From Rhodopirellula sp. (lineage in GTDB: Bacteria > Planctomycetota > Planctomycetia > Pirellulales > Thermoguttaceae): a DNA stretch of 64,000 nucleotides. A program made the translations under genes and the position numbers. The notes under the pieces were generated by a model. The model was given only the letters and a program-made list of their open reading frames with translations, did not search any database and was not told the origin of the DNA. Each line of letters starts with the position of its first letter. Within the stretch, counting starts at the first letter, position 1. Below are positions 16,620-24,273 of this stretch, in pieces. The stretch covers positions 51,393-115,392 of the forward strand of contig JAAYEH010000029.1 of the NCBI GenBank assembly GCA_012728855.1, given 5' to 3'.

Positions 16620-17974
16620 GCTCCAGAGCCTCCCGTTGAACTGGTCAGATCGATCGCCTTGCCGACGAGGTCCATGATGCCGCCGATGGCCACCTCGGGC
16701 ACCGCATAGTGGTTCATCACATGGGGCAATTGGGCTTTGCAGATCGAGCAGGGGGCGGCCAGGTAGTCTATCCGTCCGGCTGCCTGGATCTGCTCGGCCT
16801 TTTTCTTGCCCAATTTCATCCGGATTTCCATCATCTCCTCCATCAGGATACCCGAACCGCCGCCGCAACAGAAGGTTTCCTCGCGATTGGGTTGGAGTTC
16901 CACGAGATGCTCGACACACGCTCGCAGGATGCGGCGGGGCTGCTCGACGAGGTCGCCGGCGCGGACGTAGTTGCACGGATCGTGCAGGGCCACGCGGAGG
17001 GGAAGCTTGCGAAGCGAAAGGCGTTCCAGATGCCGTGCGGTAAAATCGAGAATGTGCGTCAACTCGAATGGGACGGGGCCGCTCGCCGCTTCGGTGACCA
17101 TGCGGGCCGCCCGCCAGCCGTGGCCGCATTCGCCCTGCACTACAAGGCTCGCGCCGAGTTGCTCCGCCGCCCGCCTCATGCGAAGGCTGTGGTCCTGCAT
17201 GGCAGAGAGATGGAAGAGGAAGCCGAAATTGGCCGCTTCGAGCATCGCGGAAGCGACCGTCCAGCGAACGCCGAGCATGTGAAACATCTTGGCAGCGCCG
17301 ACGATCGTATCGACATTCGTGAAGAAATCGGCGGACGACGGAATGTAAAGGATCTCCGAATCGGGCCGGTCGACCGGAATCTTGACGGCGACGCCCGTCT
17401 CCTCTTCGATCTCGCTCTCGATAAATTCCACGCAATCCAGCAGCGCCGGCGCGGGGATGCCCATGTTGTTGCCGGTCTTTTGCAGGTTGAGGGCCACCTG
17501 TTGCATGAAGCGCGGCACGATTCCCAGTTCGGACAAAAGATGCCGCCCGGCGATCGTTACCTCCGCCGTGTCGATCCCGAAAGGGCAGAAGACGGCGCAG
17601 CGGCGGCACTCGTTGCACTGGTAGAAGTAGGTCAGCCAGTTGTCGAGCATCTCGCTGTCGAGGTCTTTGGCGCCGGCCAGTCGGCCGAACAGTTTGCCGG
17701 GAAGCGTGAAATGCCGGCGATACAGCTTCCGCATCAGGTCGGCCCGCGCCGGCGGGGCGTTGAGTGGATCGCCGGTGCCGAGGTAGCTGTGGCATTGCTC
17801 GACACAGTTGCCGCATTTCACGCAGGTGTCGAGCATGACCGCGAGCGATCGCATCGACCCCCGCAGCCGGCCGAGTTGTGTCAGCAGTCGCGGCTTGAGC
17901 AAATCGTCCGCAACGGTCGAAAGACCGATGGTTTGGAGATCCTGCTCCTTGGCCATTCGCAAGGGGGACTTCAC
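16616..17974 (-). CDS. dsrK: DsrK, HdrD-like iron-sulfur subunit of the DsrMK complex
   Basis: 452 residues. Two ferredoxin-like [4Fe-4S] sites come first (C51/C54/C57/C61 in CVKCGNCVEQC; C120/C123/C126/C130 in CNECRRCAVFC). A CCG domain follows, whose non-cubane cluster ligands are visible as HDPC334, FC369-C370-GGG and C409-SIC412. This is the HdrD/DsrK arrangement that reduces the DsrC trisulfide or disulfide at the membrane. The GTG at 17974 follows a GGAGG and overlaps the dsrM stop (GTGA); ATG 17956 is an alternative. The protein is slightly shorter than typical DsrK (about 540), mainly at the N-terminus. Confidence 0.93.
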   Translation of the reverse strand: MKSPLRMAKEQDLQTIGLSTVADDLLKPRLLTQLGRLRGSMRSLAVMLDTCVKCGNCVEQCHSYLGTGDPLNAPPARADLMRKLYRRHFTLPGKLFGRLAGAKDLDSEMLDNWLTYFYQCNECRRCAVFCPFGIDTAEVTIAGRHLLSELGIVPRFMQQVALNLQKTGNNMGIPAPALLDCVEFIESEIEEETGVAVKIPVDRPDSEILYIPSSADFFTNVDTIVGAAKMFHMLGVRWTVASAMLEAANFGFLFHLSAMQDHSLRMRRAAEQLGASLVVQGECGHGWRAARMVTEAASGPVPFELTHILDFTARHLERLSLRKLPLRVALHDPCNYVRAGDLVEQPRRILRACVEHLVELQPNREETFCCGGGSGILMEEMMEIRMKLGKKKAEQIQAAGRIDYLAAPCSICKAQLPHVMNHYAVPEVAIGGIMDLVGKAIDLTSSTGGSGA

Positions 17975-18744
17975 GGCGAGCCTCCGCGTGACGCCCACGG
18001 CATGGTTCGCTGCGACCCGGTTGGGGTTGGGTAGACGGGCGGTGGCTGGACGAGCAGGCTGCGGGACACGGCCGCGCCGGTAAGGTGGACGAGCTTGGAG
18101 TAGGGGAAATAGAGCAGGAGGACGTTCACGGCCGTGAAATGGACGATGAAGAGAGGAATATCGGGCAAAGGCCGCGGACTCAGCAGAAGCAGACCTGCCA
18201 GATAGGCCCGCACGTCGGCGAGATCGACGGCAGTAAGCAACCGCATGGCCATGCCCGTGCCGGCAACGGCCAGCAACAACATCAACGGGAGATAGTCGCT
18301 CAAGGCGGAGATCCGCTTGACGTGTTCGCTCGCCATCCGCCGGAAGCTCAACGCCAGCAACGCGGCCACGAGAACCAGCCCGGCGGAAATGCCCAGCAAG
18401 CCGGAGAGCCGGACGCTGGCCTCCTTCGAGGCCCCAAAGTAGCGGAACTGCTCCGCGGCCAGCGCAATGCCGACGAGATGGCCCAGAAGAATCAACAGCA
18501 GCGAAGCATGCATCAGCCATGCGAGCAGCCAGAGCCGGCGGTCGCCGCGGTAGAGACTGCCAAACCAGGTCAGTTCCGCAGCGACGGCGAACGCATGCGA
18601 GGCGATTCCGCCCGGCGCCGCCGAGACCGTGAGCGGAAAGGGGACGGGTTTGTTCAGCCAATCCCAAGTCCGCCAAGCCATGCCGAGAAGAAAAGCAGAC
18701 GCCGCGAAATAAGGCAGGATGTTTCCCAGAAAAAAAAGCAACAT
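17971..18744 (-). CDS. dsrM: DsrM, NarI-like cytochrome b subunit
   Basis: 257 residues with about five or six membrane helices (FFLGNILPYFAASAFLLGMAW, LLAWLMHASLLLILLGHLVGIAL, LSGLLGISAGLVLVAALLAL, LPLMLLLAVAGTGMAMRLL, IPLFIVHFTAVNVLLLYFPYSKLVH). The His residues in LMHASLLLILLGH and VHFTAVN fit heme b ligands of the NarI-like family. It would pass electrons between quinone and DsrK. Shorter than classical DsrM (over 300). The ATG at 18744 starts the first helix. A 179-bp gap with an inverted repeat separates it from dsrB. Confidence 0.88.
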   Translation of the reverse strand: MLLFFLGNILPYFAASAFLLGMAWRTWDWLNKPVPFPLTVSAAPGGIASHAFAVAAELTWFGSLYRGDRRLWLLAWLMHASLLLILLGHLVGIALAAEQFRYFGASKEASVRLSGLLGISAGLVLVAALLALSFRRMASEHVKRISALSDYLPLMLLLAVAGTGMAMRLLTAVDLADVRAYLAGLLLLSPRPLPDIPLFIVHFTAVNVLLLYFPYSKLVHLTGAAVSRSLLVQPPPVYPTPTGSQRTMPWASRGGSP

Positions 18745-18820
18745 GGCGATCGTCCTGCGGTTCTCAACAATCCTCAGCTTTACCGAGCGAATCCTCCGCG
18801 CGGAAATTCCGGTCTTTGGC

Positions 18821-18889
18821 GTGGCACTGCTTGTGATTGAATGGATTTTCCACTTGTGTAAGGCCTTCCACAATCACAAGCAGTGGCAC
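18821..18889. repeat. 19-bp inverted repeat between dsrB and dsrM
   Basis: Arms GTGGCACTGCTTGTGATTG (18821-18839) and CAATCACAAGCAGTGGCAC (18871-18889) pair with a single mismatch across 31 bases. It lies in the only sizeable gap of the dsr cluster. It could attenuate or process the transcript between the dsrAB and dsrMKC halves, or be another dispersed palindrome; there is no T-run. Confidence 0.75.
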
Positions 18890-18923
18890 ACGATTTTCCT
18901 ACTGCACCCGTAGTCATGCGAGG

Positions 18924-19985
18924 TTAGAACCGGTACTGCATCGAGCTGCGAAACGTGGTGGTGGCGTGGGTGAAATCGTCGATATGTTTGTCGGTAAACG
19001 GAATGCCCGTCACCTGGAAAAACCGTTCCCAGCCGATTCGTTCGATCCATTCGCCCATCCGTTCGCCCGGCTTCGCGCGGGAACGCCATACTTCGACGAG
19101 GCTTTTTACCGCCTCGGTCACTTCGGGCCAGCGCGGCGGGTTGTTGGGGAGGTAGGGGATCGCCAGGCGGGAGAACTTGGGCGTGGTGCGGGCGTTGGAA
19201 AGCTTGCCGCCGACCCAGATCGACACGCCGTCGGTTTCGGGATCCATCACGTCCACCGCCGGACAGACCGCCGCACAATTGCCGCAGTACATGCATTTCT
19301 CCGGCGCGATCGTGATGCTCTTCAGCTTGGGGTTGGGCCGGATGGCGCCGGTCGGACAGGACGCGACCGTCGAAGGGATTTCGCAAGACTTGCTCACCAT
19401 CTCGTCGTTTACCCGCGGTACCTTGCGATGGATGCCGACGACGGCGATGTCGGAGCAATGGCAAGCGCCGCACATGTTCACGCAGCAGGCTACGGCGATC
19501 CGCAGCTTGGCCGGGACAGGCTGCTTGCCGGTGTAGTAGTCGTGCAGTTCGTCCATGATCGACTTGACGAGCCCGGATGCGTCGGTCACGGCGCTCTTGC
19601 AGTGGATCCATCCCTGCGTATGCACGACGTTGCTGATCGACCGGCCGACGCCGCCGACCAGATAGCCGCGCGACCCCAGTTCGTCCAACAGCGGCTGGAG
19701 CTTCTCCGATTCGGCGAGGAGAAACTCGACGTTGTGCCGGGTGGTGAAGCGGATGTGGCCGCCGCAATATTTGTCGGCGATTCCGCAAATCTCGCGGACG
19801 AAGGCGGTGCTCACCAGCCGCGGCGAAGCCACCCGCACGGTCGTGAGCACGGCGCCCGACTCGCTGAAGTGCTGGAGCACACCGGGCTGCGGAATCGTAT
19901 GGTAGCGCCACTTGCCGTAGTTCTCCCGTACGATCGGCGGGATCATTTCGCGGTAGTCGGGCGGCCCGAAGTCGGTTTTAGGCAC
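18924..19985 (-). CDS. dsrB: Dissimilatory sulfite reductase beta subunit
   Basis: 353 residues. The ligands of the catalytic siroheme-[4Fe-4S] centre are present as C129, C167-C168 and C172 (IHC and ACCVNMC), with the family block CCVNMCGACHCSDIAVVG. A ferredoxin domain follows (C231/C234/C237/C241 in CMYCGNCAAVCP). FTTRHNVEFLL is the typical sulfite-reductase segment near the siroheme. With DsrA it forms the alpha2beta2 enzyme. The GTG at 19985 overlaps the dsrA stop by 8 bp. C175 in the GACHC motif is Val in many homologues I recall; I note the difference without assigning meaning. Confidence 0.96.
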   Translation of the reverse strand: MPKTDFGPPDYREMIPPIVRENYGKWRYHTIPQPGVLQHFSESGAVLTTVRVASPRLVSTAFVREICGIADKYCGGHIRFTTRHNVEFLLAESEKLQPLLDELGSRGYLVGGVGRSISNVVHTQGWIHCKSAVTDASGLVKSIMDELHDYYTGKQPVPAKLRIAVACCVNMCGACHCSDIAVVGIHRKVPRVNDEMVSKSCEIPSTVASCPTGAIRPNPKLKSITIAPEKCMYCGNCAAVCPAVDVMDPETDGVSIWVGGKLSNARTTPKFSRLAIPYLPNNPPRWPEVTEAVKSLVEVWRSRAKPGERMGEWIERIGWERFFQVTGIPFTDKHIDDFTHATTTFRSSMQYRF

Positions 19986-21168
19986 GGTTGACCTCCTCTT
20001 CGCGCCAGAACAGATAAGGATTGGATCGCGGGGCGTTGACCATCTGCGGGCAGGGCTTCACGCCGATTGCTTCCAGAAAAGCCGCCATGCCAAGCCGGTC
20101 GATCAACTCGGCCAACCGCTCGCGGCTCTTACCGTGCTCGGCCCAGAACTCGGTGATGGCGACGACGAGGTCTTTCAGCTCCTGATAGGGCGGCTGGAGT
20201 TTCATGAACGGAATCAAGACCCAGCCGATCATCGCCCCTTTGACGACCGGCGCTTTGCCGCCGATGAGCACCGCCGCGCCCCGCTCTTTGCCGACGTGCA
20301 GCGCTCTGGGCATCTCGTTGATGCAGTGCATGCAATGGACGCAATCCTCGGCGTTGATTTCAAGCTGCTTCTGCTCGGCGTTCCAGTCCAGCGCCCAGGT
20401 CGGACAGCGACGGAGAACGTTGTCGAACAGATCAAACCCCTCGTCAACATAGCGGGCGACCGCCTGCTGATCGATCTCGAGCGTGTCGCGCCAGACGCCG
20501 ATCACCGCCAGGTCGGAGCGGGCGCTGGCTGCGGCGCAATCGTTAGGACAACCGGAGACCTTGATCTTGAACTTGTATGGCCAGGCCGGCCGGTGAATCT
20601 CCATCTGAAAGTGCATTGTCAGATCGTGGATCACGTCCATCGTGTCGAGGCAGGCGTGCTCGCAGCGCGACGGGCCGACGCAGCAACTCAGGGTCCGCAT
20701 CGCACTGCCGGAGCCGCCGAGGTCGAAGCCGATTTCGCCCAACGCGTCGAAGCAGGGCTGGAGGTTTTCGGTGGTCGTGCCGAGGAGGATAATGTCACCG
20801 GTGGAGCCGTGCAGGTTCAAAAGCCCGCTGCCGTACTGGTCCCAGACGTCGCAGAGTTCGCGAAGTTTTTCGGTCGTGTAGTAGAATCCGGCCGGCTCGT
20901 TGACGCGGAGCGTGTGAAACTCCTTGACGCCGGGATATTCTTCCGGCAGGGATGAGTAGCGGCCGACCACGCCGCCCCCGTAGCCTCGGACGCCGACAAT
21001 GCCCCCCCGTTTCCAGTGACCGGTGTTGTCGGCGTAGGATCGCTCCACCTGCCGAAGCAGATCGGCGGCCATCGGCGAATTCTCTGCCGCCAGCTTAAGC
21101 TCCGTGACAAAGCTGGGCCAATCGCCCTCTTCCAACTCATCGAGCAGAGGGGTGCTGTAATCCGCCAT
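19978..21168 (-). CDS. dsrA: Dissimilatory sulfite reductase alpha subunit
   Basis: 396 residues. Siroheme/[4Fe-4S] ligands appear as C163-x5-C169 (CVGPSRC) and C207-x3-C211 (CPNDC). The inserted ferredoxin domain has C255 ... C276-x2-C279-x2-C282 (RRCPTW ... EDCVHCMHCINEMPRAL). The N-terminal WKRGGIVGVRGYGGGVVGRYS and LRVNEPAGFYYTTEKLR match the DsrA family. Pairing with dsrB and the CVGPSRCEHACLDT signature separate it from assimilatory CysI/Asr enzymes. The ATG at 21168 begins 2 bp after the ferredoxin gene. Whether it works as a reductase or in reverse as an oxidase needs a phylogeny. Confidence 0.96.
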   Translation of the reverse strand: MADYSTPLLDELEEGDWPSFVTELKLAAENSPMAADLLRQVERSYADNTGHWKRGGIVGVRGYGGGVVGRYSSLPEEYPGVKEFHTLRVNEPAGFYYTTEKLRELCDVWDQYGSGLLNLHGSTGDIILLGTTTENLQPCFDALGEIGFDLGGSGSAMRTLSCCVGPSRCEHACLDTMDVIHDLTMHFQMEIHRPAWPYKFKIKVSGCPNDCAAASARSDLAVIGVWRDTLEIDQQAVARYVDEGFDLFDNVLRRCPTWALDWNAEQKQLEINAEDCVHCMHCINEMPRALHVGKERGAAVLIGGKAPVVKGAMIGWVLIPFMKLQPPYQELKDLVVAITEFWAEHGKSRERLAELIDRLGMAAFLEAIGVKPCPQMVNAPRSNPYLFWREEEVNRA

Positions 21169-21170
21169 TC

Positions 21171-21359
21171 TCAATACTCCTCCATCGTAATACAGCCGCT
21201 GGAGCAGACGATCACGCACGATTGGCAGCCGAGGCACTCTTCGGCGTCGTCTCTGACTTGGGCTTTGCCGTCAACCAACTCAAACATCTGGCCCGGGCAG
21301 GTGCTGACGCATTCGCCGCATCCACCGCACGGCTCGGTGTCGATTGTCACAACGAACAT
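21171..21359 (-). CDS. Two-cluster [4Fe-4S] ferredoxin heading the dsr cluster
   Basis: 62 residues with two classical motifs: C11/C14/C17/C21 (CGGCGECVSTC) and C42/C45/C48/C52 (CLGCQSCVIVC). It carries two [4Fe-4S] clusters and is very probably the electron donor or acceptor of DsrAB, since its stop is 2 bp from the dsrA start. GGAG precedes the ATG, and a good promoter lies about 80 bp upstream (21437-21465). Confidence 0.93.
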   Translation of the reverse strand: MFVVTIDTEPCGGCGECVSTCPGQMFELVDGKAQVRDDAEECLGCQSCVIVCSSGCITMEEY

Positions 21360-21436
21360 GATCGCATTTCTCCACCATTACCGGGAGAACTCGCCCGCAG
21401 ACAGATAGGACGTTTGCCGGACTGCGGGTCACGCTG

Positions 21437-21465
21437 ATCGTAGCCGGAAGTGCGGCGAGGTGCAA
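21437..21465 (-). promoter_or_regulatory. Candidate promoter of the ferredoxin-dsr cluster
   Basis: On the minus strand, TTGCAC (21460-21465), a 17-bp spacer and TACGAT (21437-21442) predict a start near 21430 and a 70-nt leader to the ferredoxin ATG. No FNR-like TTGAT-N4-ATCAA box was seen beside it. Confidence 0.55.
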
Positions 21466-21540
21466 GGTTTGGAGCCGGACTTTCGTCTGGTGCAGGCGGA
21501 GTGACTTCCGCATTACGAACCTGTTTGCCGACCGATTGTT

Positions 21541-21640
21541 AGAGCCTATCCCAAGACCTTGTCGGAGAGGGGGACAGGCACATTTTGCTCCGAAGACTCC
21601 GCAAAATGAGCCAGTCCCCGGCGGTTTTGGGATAGGCTCT
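21541..21640. repeat. 100-bp palindromic element related to the MITE core
   Basis: Perfect 14-bp terminal inverted repeats (AGAGCCTATCCCAA / TTGGGATAGGCTCT). Inside, GGGGACAGGCAC and GAGCCAGTCCCC match the inner arms of the 101-bp element at 16150 and 56294, but the outer ends differ. No 8-bp flanking repeat is present; only a 3-bp TTA could be a target duplication. The neighbouring gene's stop codon overlaps its last base. Confidence 0.75.
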
Positions 21641-22374
21641 TAACGCCGTTTCAGGAGTCCATCTTCCGCTCGGGCGGCCTGATTCATGCCCTCGCCGCCG
21701 TTCCATCGCGGGGCCTCGGGGAGATGGTCTCGGCCGGGAAAGAGGTGATCCCAGCGGGAAGAAGGAGGCTGCGCCGGGGGTATCTCGCTACGCCGCTGTT
21801 CGGCGAGCCTGATACGATCGGCGAGCGAGTTAGAAGTGGCCAAACCGGCGGCCGGCGGCGCCACGGTGCGCGGTGGTGGCTCTGGTTGGCCGGAGGGCGT
21901 CGCGACACGTTGTGTGGCGGTTGGCCCCTCCGCCATGGCAAACCCGGGCGACGACGGCTCGTGCGGTTGTTGAGCCAATTGCTGCTGTGCTTGCCAAAGC
22001 GATCCTCGCCCTTCCTGCCAGTCGCGGAGGCCAAGTTGCTCGCCGGTGTTTTCCGGCAAAGTCGCCGCCTGGGCGTCGTCATGCGGGAGGGATTCCCTCA
22101 ATGGGTTCTCTGCCGCTCTATTCGCGTTCAGTGGAGGGGCAGTCGGCTGTTGCGATAACTGTTCTCGGCTTGCCTCGGATGTCGTCGAGAAGGAAGGCGG
22201 GGAATCATCGACCACCTTCGGTAAACCGGTCCGAGTGCTTGGTGGTAGAAACGACGGTTTCTGGGCGAACAGGGAGGAAGGATGCGTCGTCGAGCAAGCG
22301 AGCAGAACTGCCAGGCTGACAAAGCCCCGCGAAAACCAACCGTAGGGAGGGGACATTCCTGCCGTCTCCTTCAA
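21640..22374 (-). CDS. Proline/glutamine-rich secreted protein, unknown
   Basis: 244 residues: a signal peptide (about residues 15-37, ending SLFAQ), then a low-complexity chain rich in Pro, Gln, Ser and Ala with no recognisable fold (RTVAPPAAGLATS, AEQRRSEIPPAQPPSSRWDHLFPG). Signal plus consistent composition supports a real exported protein; function unknown. The TAA stop sits at the edge of the palindromic element at 21541-21640, so the C-terminus may have been set by that insertion. Confidence 0.5.
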   Translation of the reverse strand: MKETAGMSPPYGWFSRGFVSLAVLLACSTTHPSSLFAQKPSFLPPSTRTGLPKVVDDSPPSFSTTSEASREQLSQQPTAPPLNANRAAENPLRESLPHDDAQAATLPENTGEQLGLRDWQEGRGSLWQAQQQLAQQPHEPSSPGFAMAEGPTATQRVATPSGQPEPPPRTVAPPAAGLATSNSLADRIRLAEQRRSEIPPAQPPSSRWDHLFPGRDHLPEAPRWNGGEGMNQAARAEDGLLKRR

Positions 22375-23114
22375 TAGAGCAGCTCAACAGCGGACTGAGT
22401 GGACATTGGGTGGCCGATAGTAGCAGGAGTTGCCCAGTGGCGTCCAGACCGCTTGCGGCAAGACGAGTCGCCGAGTCGCAGAAGTCCATTAGGCTTTCCA
22501 GCCCCACTTTGTGACGACCCAAATTAGGGGGCCAAGTTCAATGATCGACATCGTGTTCTGTGGCCAACGGCGTTCCGCGTTCGGATCGGGCTGGAAAGCC
22601 GGACGTACACGGCATTTCACCGCCCTGTTACTTCGGGTGGTTCCACAAGCGTCTCCGCAACAGCCCAGCGGAATATTTCTGGGGGGGCGATATTGAGATT
22701 TCGTCACAAGTAACTGTTATACAAAGACTTGCGCGACAACTTCCGCGTATCGACAATCGCGGCCCTCGCAAATCATTGCGTTCCGTCGCGGCCCCAATTA
22801 CAATCAGTATTATTGGTGTTCCTCGTCACACCTGACCTTTTTGCTAGGTGCCTGCCAAAGGCGAGCGACACAACCCGGGCAACAAGGACTCCACTGCCGC
22901 GAGCCGGTGGTTTTTTGGGGAGTAGTATCATCCCATTGCCTCCCGCCGATAGCGATTCAGCCTTGCACCCGGCCGGACTTCTCCGGTCATGGAAAACCGG
23001 AGTGGAAGGGGCACGAAATAATTCCTTAGGTCATGGACGACTGCCGGACATTGAAAGATTGAGATACGTGCGCCGGTACCCATTCCCGTACACGGCAATC
23101 CGGAGGTAAGTCCT
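22375..23114. other. 740-bp gene-free region with a possible structured RNA
   Basis: No protein gene was recognised. Contents: the inverted pair TTAGGCTTTCCAGCC (22489-22503) and GGCTGGAAAGCC (22589-22600); a weak promoter (TTGAGA 22693, 19-bp spacer, TATACA 22718); hairpins CCGCG-N10-CGCGG and CCAAT-N13-ATTGG around 22740-22825; and an imperfect GC hairpin followed by TTTTTT at 22891-22916. These could bound a small RNA of about 190 nt. Confidence 0.35.
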
Positions 23115-24257
23115 GTGATCGACGCGGTGAGACTCAAGACTCGCACGGTAAAAGACCTGGCCGCTATGGCGAAGCGTCACGGAGTTCCCGGTTGGCACGC
23201 CATGCGAAAGGACGAGTTGGTTCGAGCGCTGGTGAAGCACGCCAAGATGAAGGCGTCGCAGAAACCCGCATCCACCGACGGAAAGTCGGGGGCCAAGTGC
23301 TGCGACGCCAAGGCCAACGGCCACCAAAACGGCACCAACGGCAACGGCCGCGCCAACGGCAAGGCGTCCAGCAGCCGAGCCCGACGACGCATCGACGAAC
23401 TGAAAGCGCGGCTCACCCAGTCCAAGGATCTGGCCTTCCACTGTGCGGGGGAGGAAGGCGGCCCCGTGAAAGACCGCCTTGTCGTCATGGTTCGCGACCC
23501 CTATTGGCTTCACGCTTACTGGGAATTGTCGCGTCCAAGCGTCGAGCGCGCCCGCGTGGCGATGGGCCAACACTGGCACGGCGCCCGGGCAGTCCTTCGC
23601 GTCTGGGAGGTGACCCGCGACGGAACCACCAACGCCGCTCGCAAGCTCATTCGCGATGTCGATGTGCATGGGGGGGTGAACAACTGGTACATCGACGTGA
23701 ACAACCCGCCCAAGAGTTTCCAGATCGACATCGGATATCTCGCGCCGGGAGGAAAATTCCTCTCGTTGGCCCGCAGCAACATCGTCAGCACTCCTCCCGC
23801 AGAAACGGCCAATGCCGTCGATGGCAACTGGGAGGAGGTTGCGGAGGATTTCGACCGGATCTACGCCTTGAGCGGTGGGTACGACGACGAGACCGAGGCC
23901 TCGGATTTGAAGAACCTGTTCGAGCAGCGGCTGCGCCGGCCGATGGGCTCCCCGATGGTTACCCGCTACGGATTGGGCGCGGCGGGAAACGGACGTCCGG
24001 ACTTCGACTTCCAGATCGACGCGGAATTGGTCGTCTACGGCACTGTCAGCCCGGATGCGCATGTGACGCTCCGCGGCGAACCGGTCCGGCTCCAACCCGA
24101 CGGGACTTTTTCCGTGCGGTTCGCCTTGCCCGATCGCCGCCAGGTATTGCCGGTGGTCGCTAGTAGCGTCGACGGGGTCGAACAGCGAACGATCGTCCTT
24201 GCTGTCGAGCGCAACACGAAGGTCATGGAGCCGGTGATCCGCGAGCCGGACGCATGA
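23115..24257 (+). CDS. DUF4912 protein with N-terminal Rho_N/SAP-like domain
   Basis: 380 residues. Residues 1-45 look like a Rho_N/SAP helix-extended-loop domain (TVKDLAAMAKRHGVPGWHAMRKDELVRALV), often nucleic-acid-binding. A Gly/Asn linker follows (NGHQNGTNGNGRANG). The DUF4912 domain begins at about 120 with its hallmark VVMVRDPYWLHAYWEL and includes VHGGVNNWYIDV and IDIGYLAPGGKFLSLARSN. The C-terminus is a carbohydrate-binding-like beta domain (VYGTVSPDAHVTLRGEPVRLQPDGTFSVRFALPD). Function unknown. GGAGG at 23102 supports the GTG start. It lies 16 bp before ribF. Confidence 0.8.
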   Translation: MIDAVRLKTRTVKDLAAMAKRHGVPGWHAMRKDELVRALVKHAKMKASQKPASTDGKSGAKCCDAKANGHQNGTNGNGRANGKASSSRARRRIDELKARLTQSKDLAFHCAGEEGGPVKDRLVVMVRDPYWLHAYWELSRPSVERARVAMGQHWHGARAVLRVWEVTRDGTTNAARKLIRDVDVHGGVNNWYIDVNNPPKSFQIDIGYLAPGGKFLSLARSNIVSTPPAETANAVDGNWEEVAEDFDRIYALSGGYDDETEASDLKNLFEQRLRRPMGSPMVTRYGLGAAGNGRPDFDFQIDAELVVYGTVSPDAHVTLRGEPVRLQPDGTFSVRFALPDRRQVLPVVASSVDGVEQRTIVLAVERNTKVMEPVIREPDA

Positions 24258-24273
24258 GGATCGCTAGAGACGC

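Noticed and set aside
18924..21168. DsrAB as assimilatory or anaerobic (Asr-type) sulfite reductase
   Set aside because: Two paired subunits each with an inserted ferredoxin domain, plus DsrM, DsrK and two-cysteine DsrC, fit only the dissimilatory type.
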